From an uncultured Clostridia bacterium (lineage in GTDB: Bacteria > Bacillota > Clostridia > TANB77 > CAG-508), in NCBI GenBank assembly GCA_934183045.1, contig CAKPRW010000017.1, forward strand, positions 1 through 21,559: a stretch of DNA of 21,559 bases, read 5' to 3'. The stretch's first letter is position 1. Every line of letters starts with the position of its first letter. Of this stretch, positions 6,713-13,980 are shown one piece after another. The translations under genes and the position numbers were made by a program. The notes under the pieces were generated by a model. It was not told where the DNA came from. It did not search any database and worked only from the letters and a program-made list of their open reading frames with translations.

Positions 6713-8065
6713 TTAGAATTTAAAGTTTTTTAAAGTATTTTCATCAATTCCATCCATTAACTTTTTCATTCCACCTTTATTGTTCTTCATTTTTTTCATC
6801 ATTTTTTGTGTCATTTCAAAAGATTTTATAAATTTGTTAATGTCTTGTACGGTTGTTCCACTACCTTTTGCAATACGTTGTCTACGACTTGCATTTAAAA
6901 TTCTTGTGTCTCTTTTTTCTTTTTTTGTCATAGAACATATTATTGCTTCTATTTTATCAAATTCTTTGTCATCAACTTTTAAATCCTTTATTTGATTCAT
7001 TCCAGGGATCATTTTTAATAATGATGAAAAAGATCCCATTTTCTTAACTTGTCTTAATTGTGCTAAATAATCGTCTAAATCAAATTCTCTTTTTCTTAAT
7101 TGTTTTTCTAGTTTTTCGGCTTGTTCTAAATCAAATGTTTCTTCAGCTTTTTCTATTACTGATAGTATATCTCCCATTCCTAGTATTCTTTGCGCCATTC
7201 TATCTGGATGAAATACTTCTATATCATTCATTTTTTCACCAGTTGCAGCAAATTTTATAGGTTTTCCAGTAACTTTTTTTACTGATAATGCTGCACCACC
7301 ACGAGTATCACCATCTAATTTTGTTAATACAACACCATCAATTCCAAGTGCTTCGTTAAATTTTTCAGATACATTTACAGCATCTTGACCTGTCATACTA
7401 TCTACAACTAATAATATTTCATGTGGTTTAATGTTTGATTTTAAATCCTTTAATTCATCCATTAATGCTTCATCTATATGTAAACGTCCAGCTGTATCTA
7501 ATATTACAACATCATTTAACTTTGACATTGCTGTTGACATTGCTTGTTTTGCTATATGAACAACATCCTTAGAATTTTCATTACTATATACTGGTATATT
7601 AAGTTGTTTTCCTACTACTTGTAATTGTTTTATAGCTGCTGGTCTATAAACATCACATGCAACTAATAATGGTTTTTTACCTTGTTTTCTTAATAGATTA
7701 GCAAGTTTACCACAAGTTGTTGTTTTTCCTGAACCTTGTAATCCAACTAACATTATTACAGTTGGAGGATTAGGTGTAAAATTTATTCTACTTTCTGTTC
7801 CACCTAATAATTCTACTAATTCATCTTTTACTATTTTTACAACTTGTTGACCTGGTGTCAAAGATTTTAAGACATCTTGCCCTAAAGCTTTTTCTTGAAT
7901 TACGGAAATGAATTCTTTTACTATTTTATAGTTTACATCAGCTTCCAAAAGTGCAAGTTTAACTTCTCTTAACATTTCTTTTAAGTCTGATTCTGTTATT
8001 CTTGCTTTTCCTCTAATTTTTCTTGTTATTTCTTGTAATCTAGAAGATAATCCTTCAAAAGCCAT
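6713..8065 (-). CDS. ffh: Signal recognition particle protein Ffh (SRP54)
   Basis: GTPase subunit of the signal recognition particle; binds 4.5S/6S RNA and hydrophobic signal sequences and delivers ribosomes to FtsY at the membrane. 450 residues, usual length. N domain 1 to about 90; G domain with P-loop GLQGSGKTT (108-116), ACDVYRPAA, DTAGRLH and TKLDGDTRGGAAL; methionine-rich M domain from about 300 with SMTKKEKRDTRILNASRRQRIAKGSG and a Met/Lys-rich end. It follows ylxM by 24 bp and shares its promoter. Confidence 0.98.
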   Translation of the reverse strand: MAFEGLSSRLQEITRKIRGKARITESDLKEMLREVKLALLEADVNYKIVKEFISVIQEKALGQDVLKSLTPGQQVVKIVKDELVELLGGTESRINFTPNPPTVIMLVGLQGSGKTTTCGKLANLLRKQGKKPLLVACDVYRPAAIKQLQVVGKQLNIPVYSNENSKDVVHIAKQAMSTAMSKLNDVVILDTAGRLHIDEALMDELKDLKSNIKPHEILLVVDSMTGQDAVNVSEKFNEALGIDGVVLTKLDGDTRGGAALSVKKVTGKPIKFAATGEKMNDIEVFHPDRMAQRILGMGDILSVIEKAEETFDLEQAEKLEKQLRKREFDLDDYLAQLRQVKKMGSFSSLLKMIPGMNQIKDLKVDDKEFDKIEAIICSMTKKEKRDTRILNASRRQRIAKGSGTTVQDINKFIKSFEMTQKMMKKMKNNKGGMKKLMDGIDENTLKNFKF

Positions 8066-8089
8066 AATTTCACTCCCATTTCTTTTTTA

Positions 8090-8437
8090 TTAAACTAAAC
8101 AATTTAGTTCTTTTTTTATACTTTCTAAAACACTTGCTATTTGTTTGTCTGAATATTCTTTTTGAATTTTTGTTAATTCTGATAAAGCTTTTTCTATTCT
8201 TTTCTCTTGATTTAACGTCCTTTTCATAAACATCAGCTTTTCTTCGTATTCGAAAAGTTTTTTCTCTCCCTTCTTGATGATGTCTCTTACAGCTTGTCTT
8301 GTTATATTATTATTTTCTGCTATTTCTGATAGAGACAAGTCATTGTTGTAGTAGTCATTTATAAATTCATATTGTTTCTCAGTTAATAATTTGCCATAAA
8401 ATTCGCATAGCATACTGATTTTTACTTTTTCTTCCAT
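8090..8437 (-). CDS. ylxM: YlxM family HTH protein (UPF0122)
   Basis: 115 residues with a sigma-70 region-4-like helix-turn-helix (LTEKQYEFINDYYNNDLSLSEIAENNNITRQAVRDIIKKGEK written in parts: LTEKQ..., SLSEIAENNNITRQAV), followed by a charged helical tail. The family almost always precedes ffh and is linked with the SRP pathway, though its biochemical role is unclear. AAGGGG lies 9 nt before the ATG. First gene of the operon, directly after the promoter at 8519-8547. Confidence 0.93.
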   Translation of the reverse strand: MEEKVKISMLCEFYGKLLTEKQYEFINDYYNNDLSLSEIAENNNITRQAVRDIIKKGEKKLFEYEEKLMFMKRTLNQEKRIEKALSELTKIQKEYSDKQIASVLESIKKELNCLV

Positions 8438-8518
8438 ATATGACTACCCCTTTTCTTTTTTGCATTGTGTTATCAACAGTTTATGAACTTGCTGTGATTT
8501 ATTTTGTAATGCTAATAT

Positions 8519-8547
8519 ACTTTACACCTTTTTTTAGCTTTTGTCAA
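8519..8547 (-). promoter_or_regulatory. SigmaA-type promoter of the ylxM-ffh-rpsP-rplS operon
   Basis: Minus strand TTGACA (8542-8547), exactly 17 bp, TAAAGT (8519-8524). It leaves a leader of about 75 nt before ylxM. It is divergent from, and about 60 bp away from, the purE promoter. Confidence 0.75.
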
Positions 8548-8605
8548 GTCTTTTAAGGTAATTTTTATCAATTACATTCTTAATTTAACTATTTATTTTT
8601 ATTAA

Positions 8606-8634
8606 TTGACATAAAATCATTTTCTTGTTATAAT
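8606..8634 (+). promoter_or_regulatory. Consensus sigmaA promoter of purE
   Basis: TTGACA (8606-8611), exactly 17 bp, TATAAT (8629-8634), with TGT before the -10 (extended -10): a perfect consensus match. The predicted transcript starts near 8641 and begins with a hairpin. Confidence 0.85.
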
Positions 8635-8640
8635 ATTAAC

Positions 8641-8663
8641 ACATTATAGCGATTTTATAATGT
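8641..8663 (+). other. Hairpin at the predicted 5' end of the purE mRNA
   Basis: ACATTATA (8641-8648) and TATAATGT (8656-8663) are perfectly complementary over 8 bp with a 7-nt loop. It starts where the consensus promoter predicts the first base of the RNA, so it may protect the transcript or be an operator. No purine riboswitch core is visible in this roughly 60-nt leader. Confidence 0.5.
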
Positions 8664-9277
8664 TTGTCCGGGATCGTTTTTTACGAAAAGGAGATTTTTT
8701 ATGGAATTAGGAAATGTAGCAATAATTATGGGGAGTAATTCAGATACTCCAATTATGGTGAAGGTAACGGATATGCTGGACGAATTGCAAATCTACTACT
8801 CAACTCACATTTATTCAGCTCATCGGACGCCCAATGAGTTGTCTGCCCTTATTACTGAAATAAATAAGTGTGACAATTGTAAAGTAATCATTGCAGGAGC
8901 TGGTATGAGTGCAGCATTATCTGGAGCCATAGCCGCTCAAACAATCAAACCAGTAATCGGTATCCCATTATCTGGCGGTAAATTCAATGGTGTTGAAGCA
9001 GTACTTTCAACTTTGGAAATGCCTCCTGGAATACCAGTACTTACAGTTGGTATTGACGCCGGCAAAAATGCAGCATTAGCAGCTGCGTCCATTGTTGCTT
9101 TAGGTTGCAAACAAACAGCTGACAATCTTACCAATTTCAGAGCAAAGCAGAAAGAAAAAGTCATTGCGGCAAATTCTGAACTTAATTTCGATTCGTTGGG
9201 CCGTGATTCTATTGCAAATTTCAAATTTCGTTGCAATAAATAACATTAGCAACCCGTCAATCTAAATCTCGGACAAA
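8663..9277. repeat. 12-bp inverted repeat bracketing purE
   Basis: TTTGTCCGGGAT (8663-8674) in the leader and ATCTCGGACAAA (9266-9277) after the stop are inverted repeats with 11 of 12 matches; the odd position would be a G-U pair in RNA. The coordinates given span both arms and the gene between. No flanking target duplication was recognised. Confidence 0.5.
8701..9243 (+). CDS. purE: PurE-family protein (N5-CAIR mutase / AIR carboxylase), divergent
   Basis: 180 residues. PurE converts N5-CAIR (class I) or AIR plus CO2 (class II) to CAIR in purine synthesis. The start IIMGSNSDTPIM and YSAHRTPNEL match the phosphate/substrate-binding loops of class I. The next loop is GAGMSAALSG where class I has GAGGAAHLPG; this resembles the SNALSG of class II, as does KNAALAAASIVAL near the C-terminus. 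So motifs are mixed and the exact reaction is uncertain. No other purine gene is near. Codon choice differs from neighbours (CGG, ACG, CCC, GCC, TCG and CGT occur) and G+C is higher: 67 of the first 180 bases. AAGGAG lies 7 nt before the ATG; a strong promoter and terminator make it a self-contained unit on the opposite strand, suggesting acquisition by transfer. Confidence 0.88.
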   Translation: MELGNVAIIMGSNSDTPIMVKVTDMLDELQIYYSTHIYSAHRTPNELSALITEINKCDNCKVIIAGAGMSAALSGAIAAQTIKPVIGIPLSGGKFNGVEAVLSTLEMPPGIPVLTVGIDAGKNAALAAASIVALGCKQTADNLTNFRAKQKEKVIAANSELNFDSLGRDSIANFKFRCNK

Positions 9278-9284
9278 AAACAAT

Positions 9285-9315
9285 AAAGAGGTCTACTTTT
9301 TTGTAGTCCTCTTTT
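9285..9315 (+). terminator. Terminator after purE, likely bidirectional
   Basis: AAAGAGG-T-CTAC / GTAG-T-CCTCTTT with a TTTTTT loop and one T-T mismatch, followed by T-rich sequence. The minus-strand reading also has a T-rich tail after the stem, so it can close the small gene at 9406-9537 too. Confidence 0.8.
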
Positions 9316-9405
9316 CATTATTATAAATATAAAAAATTAATTTTTCTATGCAATAAAATATTTATTTATAGATTTTTAGTAATTTAAATTTTATGCAAGC
9401 TTTTA

Positions 9406-9537
9406 TTATAAAACTGTAAATATTGCATAAATTATGCCAATTACTGTTATAGCACCAAATGTAGCCGCAATTGTTAATAAAATTGTTGCTGGTACACTTA
9501 ATTTTTTATTTTCATTATTCTTTTTTGTATCTTCCAT
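9406..9537 (-). CDS. 43-residue single-pass membrane peptide
   Basis: ATG at 9537 to TAA at 9406. The first 13 residues are polar and charged (MEDTKKNNENKKL); from about residue 14 to 43 it is one hydrophobic helix with Gly, Ala, Ile and Thr (VPATILLTIAATFG, then AITVIGIIYAIFTVL), so it should sit in the membrane with the N-terminus in the cytoplasm or as a signal anchor. AAAGGAG stands 8 nt before the ATG and a good promoter lies upstream, both strong signs of a real gene despite its size. It lies between pheT and purE on the pheT strand. I do not recognise a family; small toxin, regulator of a membrane protein, or other small membrane protein are all possible. Confidence 0.7.
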   Translation of the reverse strand: MEDTKKNNENKKLSVPATILLTIAATFGAITVIGIIYAIFTVL

Positions 9538-9570
9538 TTTTATTTCTCCTTTGTTTTTTCTTCTGTTATC

Positions 9571-9599
9571 ATTTTATTTCATTTTTTATAATTTGTCTA
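9571..9599 (-). promoter_or_regulatory. SigmaA-type promoter of the small membrane peptide gene
   Basis: Minus strand TAGACA (9594-9599), 17 bp, TAAAAT (9571-9576), ending about 33 bp before the ATG at 9537. Confidence 0.6.
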
Positions 9600-9664
9600 T
9601 ATATTTTGATTTAAATATTTAAAATACTTTTATCTGATTAAAATATATATGTCTAATTTTTATT

Positions 9665-12067
9665 TTATGCTCTTAATTCTGCACCAAATACTTTTTGTAG
9701 TTCTGATATAATATTTTCCATTGCAACATTTATTTCATCATCACTTAATGTTTTGTTTTTATCTCTAAATATTAAGCTATATGCAACGCTTTTTTTATTT
9801 TCTCCAATTTTATCATCTCTGTAAATATCAAATAATTTTACACTTTCTAATTGTTTTTTACCTTTTTTAGTTATTATTTTTTCTATTTGTCCAACTTCTA
9901 TACTTTCATCTACTAATATAGCAATGTCCCTTTCTACTGCTGGGAATTTTGGTACTTCAACATATTTCTTATTTTCTCTAGAATATTTTACTAACTTTGT
10001 TACATTTAATTCTGCTAAATATGCTCTTTTATTAATGTCATAATTTTCTAAAACTTCTGGATGAACTTCTCCGAATGTTGCTATTGTATCTATTCCGACT
10101 TTTAAATTTGCACATCTTCCTGGATGATATGATTCATTTGTTTTTTCTTTTTCTATATCATATCTGTTTATACTTATTGCTTCTAATACATTTTCAATCA
10201 AACCTTTTAATGTGTAAAAATCTGTATCGTCTCCATACATTCCTATTGTAAGTATATCTTCTTGTAAAGGAACCTCTCCTTCTTCTATTTGATTGTTTGT
10301 ATTTTTATAATTTCTTGATATGTCAAATAATTTTACATTTTGATTTTTTTTGTTTGCATTATTTGCTAAAATTTGCATCATGCTTGGTACTGTTGTTGGT
10401 CTCATTAGTTTATAATCATCATTTAATGGATTTTGAATCGTTATTGCATATTTTTTTAATTCATCTTTTACATTACATTTTTCTAGATCTTTTTCGCTTA
10501 CAAATCCATATGTATATATTTCTGATAATCCACTATTTACCAATATTTCTCTTATTTTTTTCTTTATTTTTTGTTCTTTATTTCTTGTTCCTACTGTAGT
10601 TTCAGCATTTAATAGTGTAGTTTCTAATTTATCATAACCATAGAATCTAAGTACTTCTTCAGCAATATCAGCAACAAATTCTAAGTCCATTCTAAAATAT
10701 GGTGCTATTGCCATATCATTTTCTACTTTTATTTCTAGTTTTTCTAGTATATCTATCATTTCTTGTTTTGATAATTTAATTCCTAATAGATTATTTATTT
10801 TTTCTACATTTAATGGAATTTGATTTATTTTTTGTTTTGTTGGATATTCATCTATTTTTCCGTCTACTACTTCTCCAGCTCCTATTTGTTCTACTAATTG
10901 AACTGCTCTCTTTACAGCTCTTAATGCATTTTCTGATGATAGTCCTTTTTCAAATCTTGATGAACTTTCTGTTCTTAGCCCTACTTTTTTAGCTGTTTTT
11001 CTTATATTTCCACCATTGAATACTGCTGATTCGAATACAACCATTTCTGTATCATTTTCTATTTCTGAATTCAATCCACCCATAACACCAGCAATTGCAA
11101 CAGCTTTGTTTTCATCTGCAATTACTAAATCATTTTCGTCTAATATTCTTTCTTGTTCATCTAATGTTATGATTTTTTCTTCATTTTTTGCACGTCTTAC
11201 TGTTATATGCTTTCCTTCAATTGAATTTATATCAAATGCATGCATTGGTTGACCCATTTCTAGCATAACATAATTTGTTATATCTACTATGTTGTTGATA
11301 CTTCTTATACCACAAGCTTTTAGTCGTCTTACCATCCATTCTGGTGATGGCCCTATTTTTACATTTTTTACGATTCTTGCAGTGTAACGATAACATAATT
11401 CAGGTGCTTCTATATCTACTTTTAGTCCTTCAAGTTCTTTTTTTGTCTCTACTTTTAGTTCGTCAATATCTTTTCTAGGATTTTTAAATTCTTTATTTAA
11501 TGATACTGCAGTTTCTCTTCCCAATCCTTCTATTGATAAGCAGTCTGGTCTATTAGGTGTTATTTCAAAATCTATAATATCTTCTTTTAGATTTAATACT
11601 TCAACAATATTTTTTCCTAAGTCTTTTTCGAATTTCTTGTCTAAAATCATAATTCCGTGTTCTATTTGTCCAGGATAATCAGCCAATTCTAACCCTAGTT
11701 CTCCTACTGAGCACATCATTCCACATGATTCTACTCCTCTTAGTTTTCCTTTTTTTATTTTTACTCCACCTGGTAGTTCAGAACCATCTTTTGCTATTGG
11801 TACAATGTCATTTTCTTTTATATTATCTGCACCTGTAACTATTTGTACAACTTCTGTTCCAACGTCTACTTTTGTTACTACTAAATGATCTGAATCTTCA
11901 TGTTTTTTTATTTCCAATATTTTTCCTACAACAACATTTTTTATATCATTTCCTCTTTGTTCAATTGTTTCTACTTTTGAACCAGTCATTGTTAATATAT
12001 CGCCTAATTTGATTGCATCAACATCTATATCGCTATATTCTTTCAACCATTCTATACTTGCTTTCAT
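9665..12067 (-). CDS. pheT: Phenylalanyl-tRNA synthetase beta subunit
   Basis: 800 residues, the usual length for the bacterial beta chain of the alpha2-beta2 enzyme that charges tRNA-Phe. Start MKASIEWLKEYSDI; an EMAP-type tRNA-binding domain about residues 40-150 (VGKILEIKKHEDSDHLVVTKVD split here by position); B3/B4 editing domain about 210-380; B5 domain about 405-475; catalytic-like core; and C-terminal FDX-ACB anticodon-binding domain from about 705 (PKFPAVERDIAILVDE). AAAGGAAG precedes the ATG. It is the last gene of the T-box-controlled unit, but unlike usual it is separated from pheS by another gene. Confidence 0.97.
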   Translation of the reverse strand: MKASIEWLKEYSDIDVDAIKLGDILTMTGSKVETIEQRGNDIKNVVVGKILEIKKHEDSDHLVVTKVDVGTEVVQIVTGADNIKENDIVPIAKDGSELPGGVKIKKGKLRGVESCGMMCSVGELGLELADYPGQIEHGIMILDKKFEKDLGKNIVEVLNLKEDIIDFEITPNRPDCLSIEGLGRETAVSLNKEFKNPRKDIDELKVETKKELEGLKVDIEAPELCYRYTARIVKNVKIGPSPEWMVRRLKACGIRSINNIVDITNYVMLEMGQPMHAFDINSIEGKHITVRRAKNEEKIITLDEQERILDENDLVIADENKAVAIAGVMGGLNSEIENDTEMVVFESAVFNGGNIRKTAKKVGLRTESSSRFEKGLSSENALRAVKRAVQLVEQIGAGEVVDGKIDEYPTKQKINQIPLNVEKINNLLGIKLSKQEMIDILEKLEIKVENDMAIAPYFRMDLEFVADIAEEVLRFYGYDKLETTLLNAETTVGTRNKEQKIKKKIREILVNSGLSEIYTYGFVSEKDLEKCNVKDELKKYAITIQNPLNDDYKLMRPTTVPSMMQILANNANKKNQNVKLFDISRNYKNTNNQIEEGEVPLQEDILTIGMYGDDTDFYTLKGLIENVLEAISINRYDIEKEKTNESYHPGRCANLKVGIDTIATFGEVHPEVLENYDINKRAYLAELNVTKLVKYSRENKKYVEVPKFPAVERDIAILVDESIEVGQIEKIITKKGKKQLESVKLFDIYRDDKIGENKKSVAYSLIFRDKNKTLSDDEINVAMENIISELQKVFGAELRA

Positions 12068-12087
12068 TAAAATTCTTCCTTTCTTTT

Positions 12088-12453
12088 TTATCTATGATGA
12101 TCTACACTTTTTCTATATCCCCTGGTATTTTGATAATTGTTATAACCACTTGTTTTTGGATATTCAATATTTTGATAACTTCCATTACCGTTAATCATAC
12201 TACTAAATTTTTGTCTTCTATTTTTGTATTCACTATCAGTTTCTACATCAAAACTTTGTTGATCATAGCTTTGTAATCTTGCTTTATGTTCTTCAATTCT
12301 TTTTCTTAATTCTATTGAATTTTTATTTAATACCCAATATTTAGTATCTTCTCTTTCTGGATTAACCGGCATTGTTGTATATTTATTTTTATCATCTTTT
12401 CTAAGCTTACCTAAAGCTTCTTCTAAAGTATATTCTTTTCTAAAAAATCCCAT
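12088..12453 (-). CDS. Unknown 121-residue protein encoded between pheS and pheT
   Basis: I do not recognise this protein. It starts MGFFRKEYTLEEALGKLRKD, continues with a charged helical middle (ELRKRIEEHKARLQSYDQQ, about residues 48-66) and ends in an Asn/Tyr/Gly-rich, probably disordered tail (YNNYQNTRGYRKSVDHHR). No signal peptide, membrane segment or cysteine is visible. AAGGAG is 13 nt before the ATG, a long spacing. It lies 20 bp before pheT and about 96 bp after pheS on the same strand, so it should be cotranscribed with them. Codon use is like its neighbours. The frame is clean, so I take it as a real gene with unknown role. Confidence 0.7.
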   Translation of the reverse strand: MGFFRKEYTLEEALGKLRKDDKNKYTTMPVNPEREDTKYWVLNKNSIELRKRIEEHKARLQSYDQQSFDVETDSEYKNRRQKFSSMINGNGSYQNIEYPKTSGYNNYQNTRGYRKSVDHHR

Positions 12454-12499
12454 TTATATTTCTACACTCCTTAATTAACTAAATTATAATTAATTGATT

Positions 12500-12523
12500 A
12501 TTAAAACGTACATACATTTTAAT
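12500..12523. repeat. 24-bp near-perfect palindrome between pheS and the unknown gene
   Basis: ATTAAAA-C-GTA, a two-base centre, then TAC-A-TTTTAAT: inverted arms of 11 bp with one mismatch (a G-U pair in RNA). No T run follows, so it is more like an operator or processing hairpin than a terminator. The rest of the 12454-12549 gap is AT-rich; a TATAAT follows on the minus strand but without a good -35. Confidence 0.45.
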
Positions 12524-12549
12524 AGCTATTCCGTTACTTTATTATAATA

Positions 12550-13569
12550 TTAAAATTGTTTTAAAAATCTTGTATCATTTTCAAATAATAATCTCATGTC
12601 TTCTATTCCGAATTTTGCCATTGCAATTCTTTCAACTCCAAAACCAAATGCAAAACCTGAATATTCTTCTGGATCAATTCCACAATTTTTTAATACGTTT
12701 GGATGTACCATTCCACAACCTAGAAGTTCTATCCAACCTTCTCCTTTACAAACTCTACAACCTTTTCCTCCACATACAAAACATGATACGTCTGCTTCGG
12801 CACTTGGCTCTGTGAATGGAAAATGATGTGGTCTAAATCTTATTTTTGTATTTTCACCTAAACATTTTTTTGCAAACATTTCTAATGTTCCTTTTAAGTC
12901 TGCCATTGATATATTTTTATCTATTACTAATCCTTCTATTTGATGGAAAACTGGTGAATGTGTGCTATCAACACTATCTGAACGATATACTGCACCAGGA
13001 CAGATTATTTTTATTGGTGGTTTTTGAGTTTCCATTACTCTTGCTTGAACTGGTGATGTCTGACTTCTTAAAACGATATCATCACTTATATAGAATGTAT
13101 CCTGTAAATCTCTTGCAGGATGGTCTGGAGGTGTGTTTAATTTATCAAAGTTGTATATTGATTTTTCTACTTCAGGTCCGTCTGCTATTTGATATCCCAT
13201 TCCTAAGAATATTTCTTCTACTTCATCTATAATTTGTGTTATAGGATGTAATGATCCTAAAGAGCTTTTTTTGCTTGGTTCTGTAACATCTATATTTTCG
13301 TTTTCTAATCTTTTTAGTAATTCTTTTCTTTTTAATTCTTTTTCTTTTTTACTAATTAGTTCATTTAGTTCATCTCTTACTTGATTTACTAATGTTCCTA
13401 TTATTGGTCTTTCTTCTGGGCTTAGTCCTCCCATTTGTCTTAAAATAAGAGTTAATTCACCTTTTTTTCCTAGATATTTTACTTTTAAGTCATTTAGTTC
13501 TTTTAATTCAATACATTTGTTTATTTCTGTTATTGAATTTTCTTTGATTTTTGAAATTTCTTCTTTCAT
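12550..13569 (-). CDS. pheS: Phenylalanyl-tRNA synthetase alpha subunit
   Basis: 339 residues, full length; catalytic chain of PheRS. N-terminal coiled coil (about 1-90), then the class II catalytic domain: PDHPARDLQDTFY with motif 1 region, FHQIEGLVID (motif 2 region), the usual Cys-rich insert CFVCGGKGCRVCKGEGW, and FAFGFGVERIAMAKFGI (motif 3). AAAGGAG lies 7 nt before the ATG. It is preceded by a T-box leader, so expression should rise when tRNA-Phe is uncharged. Confidence 0.98.
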   Translation of the reverse strand: MKEEISKIKENSITEINKCIELKELNDLKVKYLGKKGELTLILRQMGGLSPEERPIIGTLVNQVRDELNELISKKEKELKRKELLKRLENENIDVTEPSKKSSLGSLHPITQIIDEVEEIFLGMGYQIADGPEVEKSIYNFDKLNTPPDHPARDLQDTFYISDDIVLRSQTSPVQARVMETQKPPIKIICPGAVYRSDSVDSTHSPVFHQIEGLVIDKNISMADLKGTLEMFAKKCLGENTKIRFRPHHFPFTEPSAEADVSCFVCGGKGCRVCKGEGWIELLGCGMVHPNVLKNCGIDPEEYSGFAFGFGVERIAMAKFGIEDMRLLFENDTRFLKQF

Positions 13570-13599
13570 ATCTATGCTCCTTTTTATATTTTTTATTTT

Positions 13600-13899
13600 G
13601 CTCGACCACTATGTAGATTTTCCCGCTAAAAAACCATTTCATCCTAAATCTCTACATAATAGGACGAAATGGTCATCTTCCGTGGTACCACCTAATTTTA
13701 TTAGTTTATAATTACTAACCTCATTTATGCATATAACGGTGCAACCGCCTTTTTCTACTATTATTTTTTCAAAAAAGGACCTCAAAAGTGAAACTTCTAT
13801 ATATTACATATTAATGGTTTACAGCCTAAGACCATTTTCTCTTTAAATATTTGTTAATATATATACTTTGCTTTTTCATAGGTTTTGTCTATACACTCT
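13600..13899 (-). promoter_or_regulatory. T-box riboswitch leader of pheS (Phe specifier TTC)
   Basis: The minus strand holds the conserved T-box sequence AAATTAGGTGGTACCACG (13681-13698), whose GGTGG pairs with the uncharged tRNA acceptor end, followed directly by a terminator hairpin. In the upstream stem I region AGTTTCAC (about 13789-13796) offers TTC, a Phe codon, at 13790-13792 as the specifier followed by a purine, matching the downstream gene. The start is set from the promoter at 13906-13934. Limits of stem I are approximate. Confidence 0.9.
13628..13672 (-). terminator. T-box-controlled attenuator terminator before pheS
   Basis: 13-bp stem (13660-13672 with 13634-13646; CCATTTC... 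/ ...GAAATGG, one G-U pair) followed by six T residues (13628-13633, minus strand). It lies immediately after the T-box sequence, as expected for the competing terminator. Confidence 0.9.
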
Positions 13900-13905
13900 T
13901 TTTTT

Positions 13906-13934
13906 ATTTTAGCATATTTTTCCACACTTATCAA
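13906..13934 (-). promoter_or_regulatory. SigmaA-type promoter of the T-box-pheS-pheT unit
   Basis: Minus strand TTGATA (13929-13934), 17 bp, TAAAAT (13906-13911) with TGC in front (extended -10). A perfect 6-bp palindrome ACACTT-ATC-AAGTGT (13924-13938) covers the -35. No convincing terminator separates it from the eno stop upstream. Confidence 0.7.
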
Positions 13935-13980
13935 GTGTTTTTATTAAATTGTTTAAGCTTATTTGTAAATTAAATCTAAC

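Noticed and set aside
8641..8700. Purine riboswitch before purE
   Set aside because: The leader is only about 60 nt and lacks the three-way junction and conserved loop sequences.
9434..9622. 62-residue plus-strand frame in the pheT-purE gap
   Set aside because: It overlaps the minus-strand 43-residue gene, which has the ribosome binding site and promoter; the plus frame has neither.
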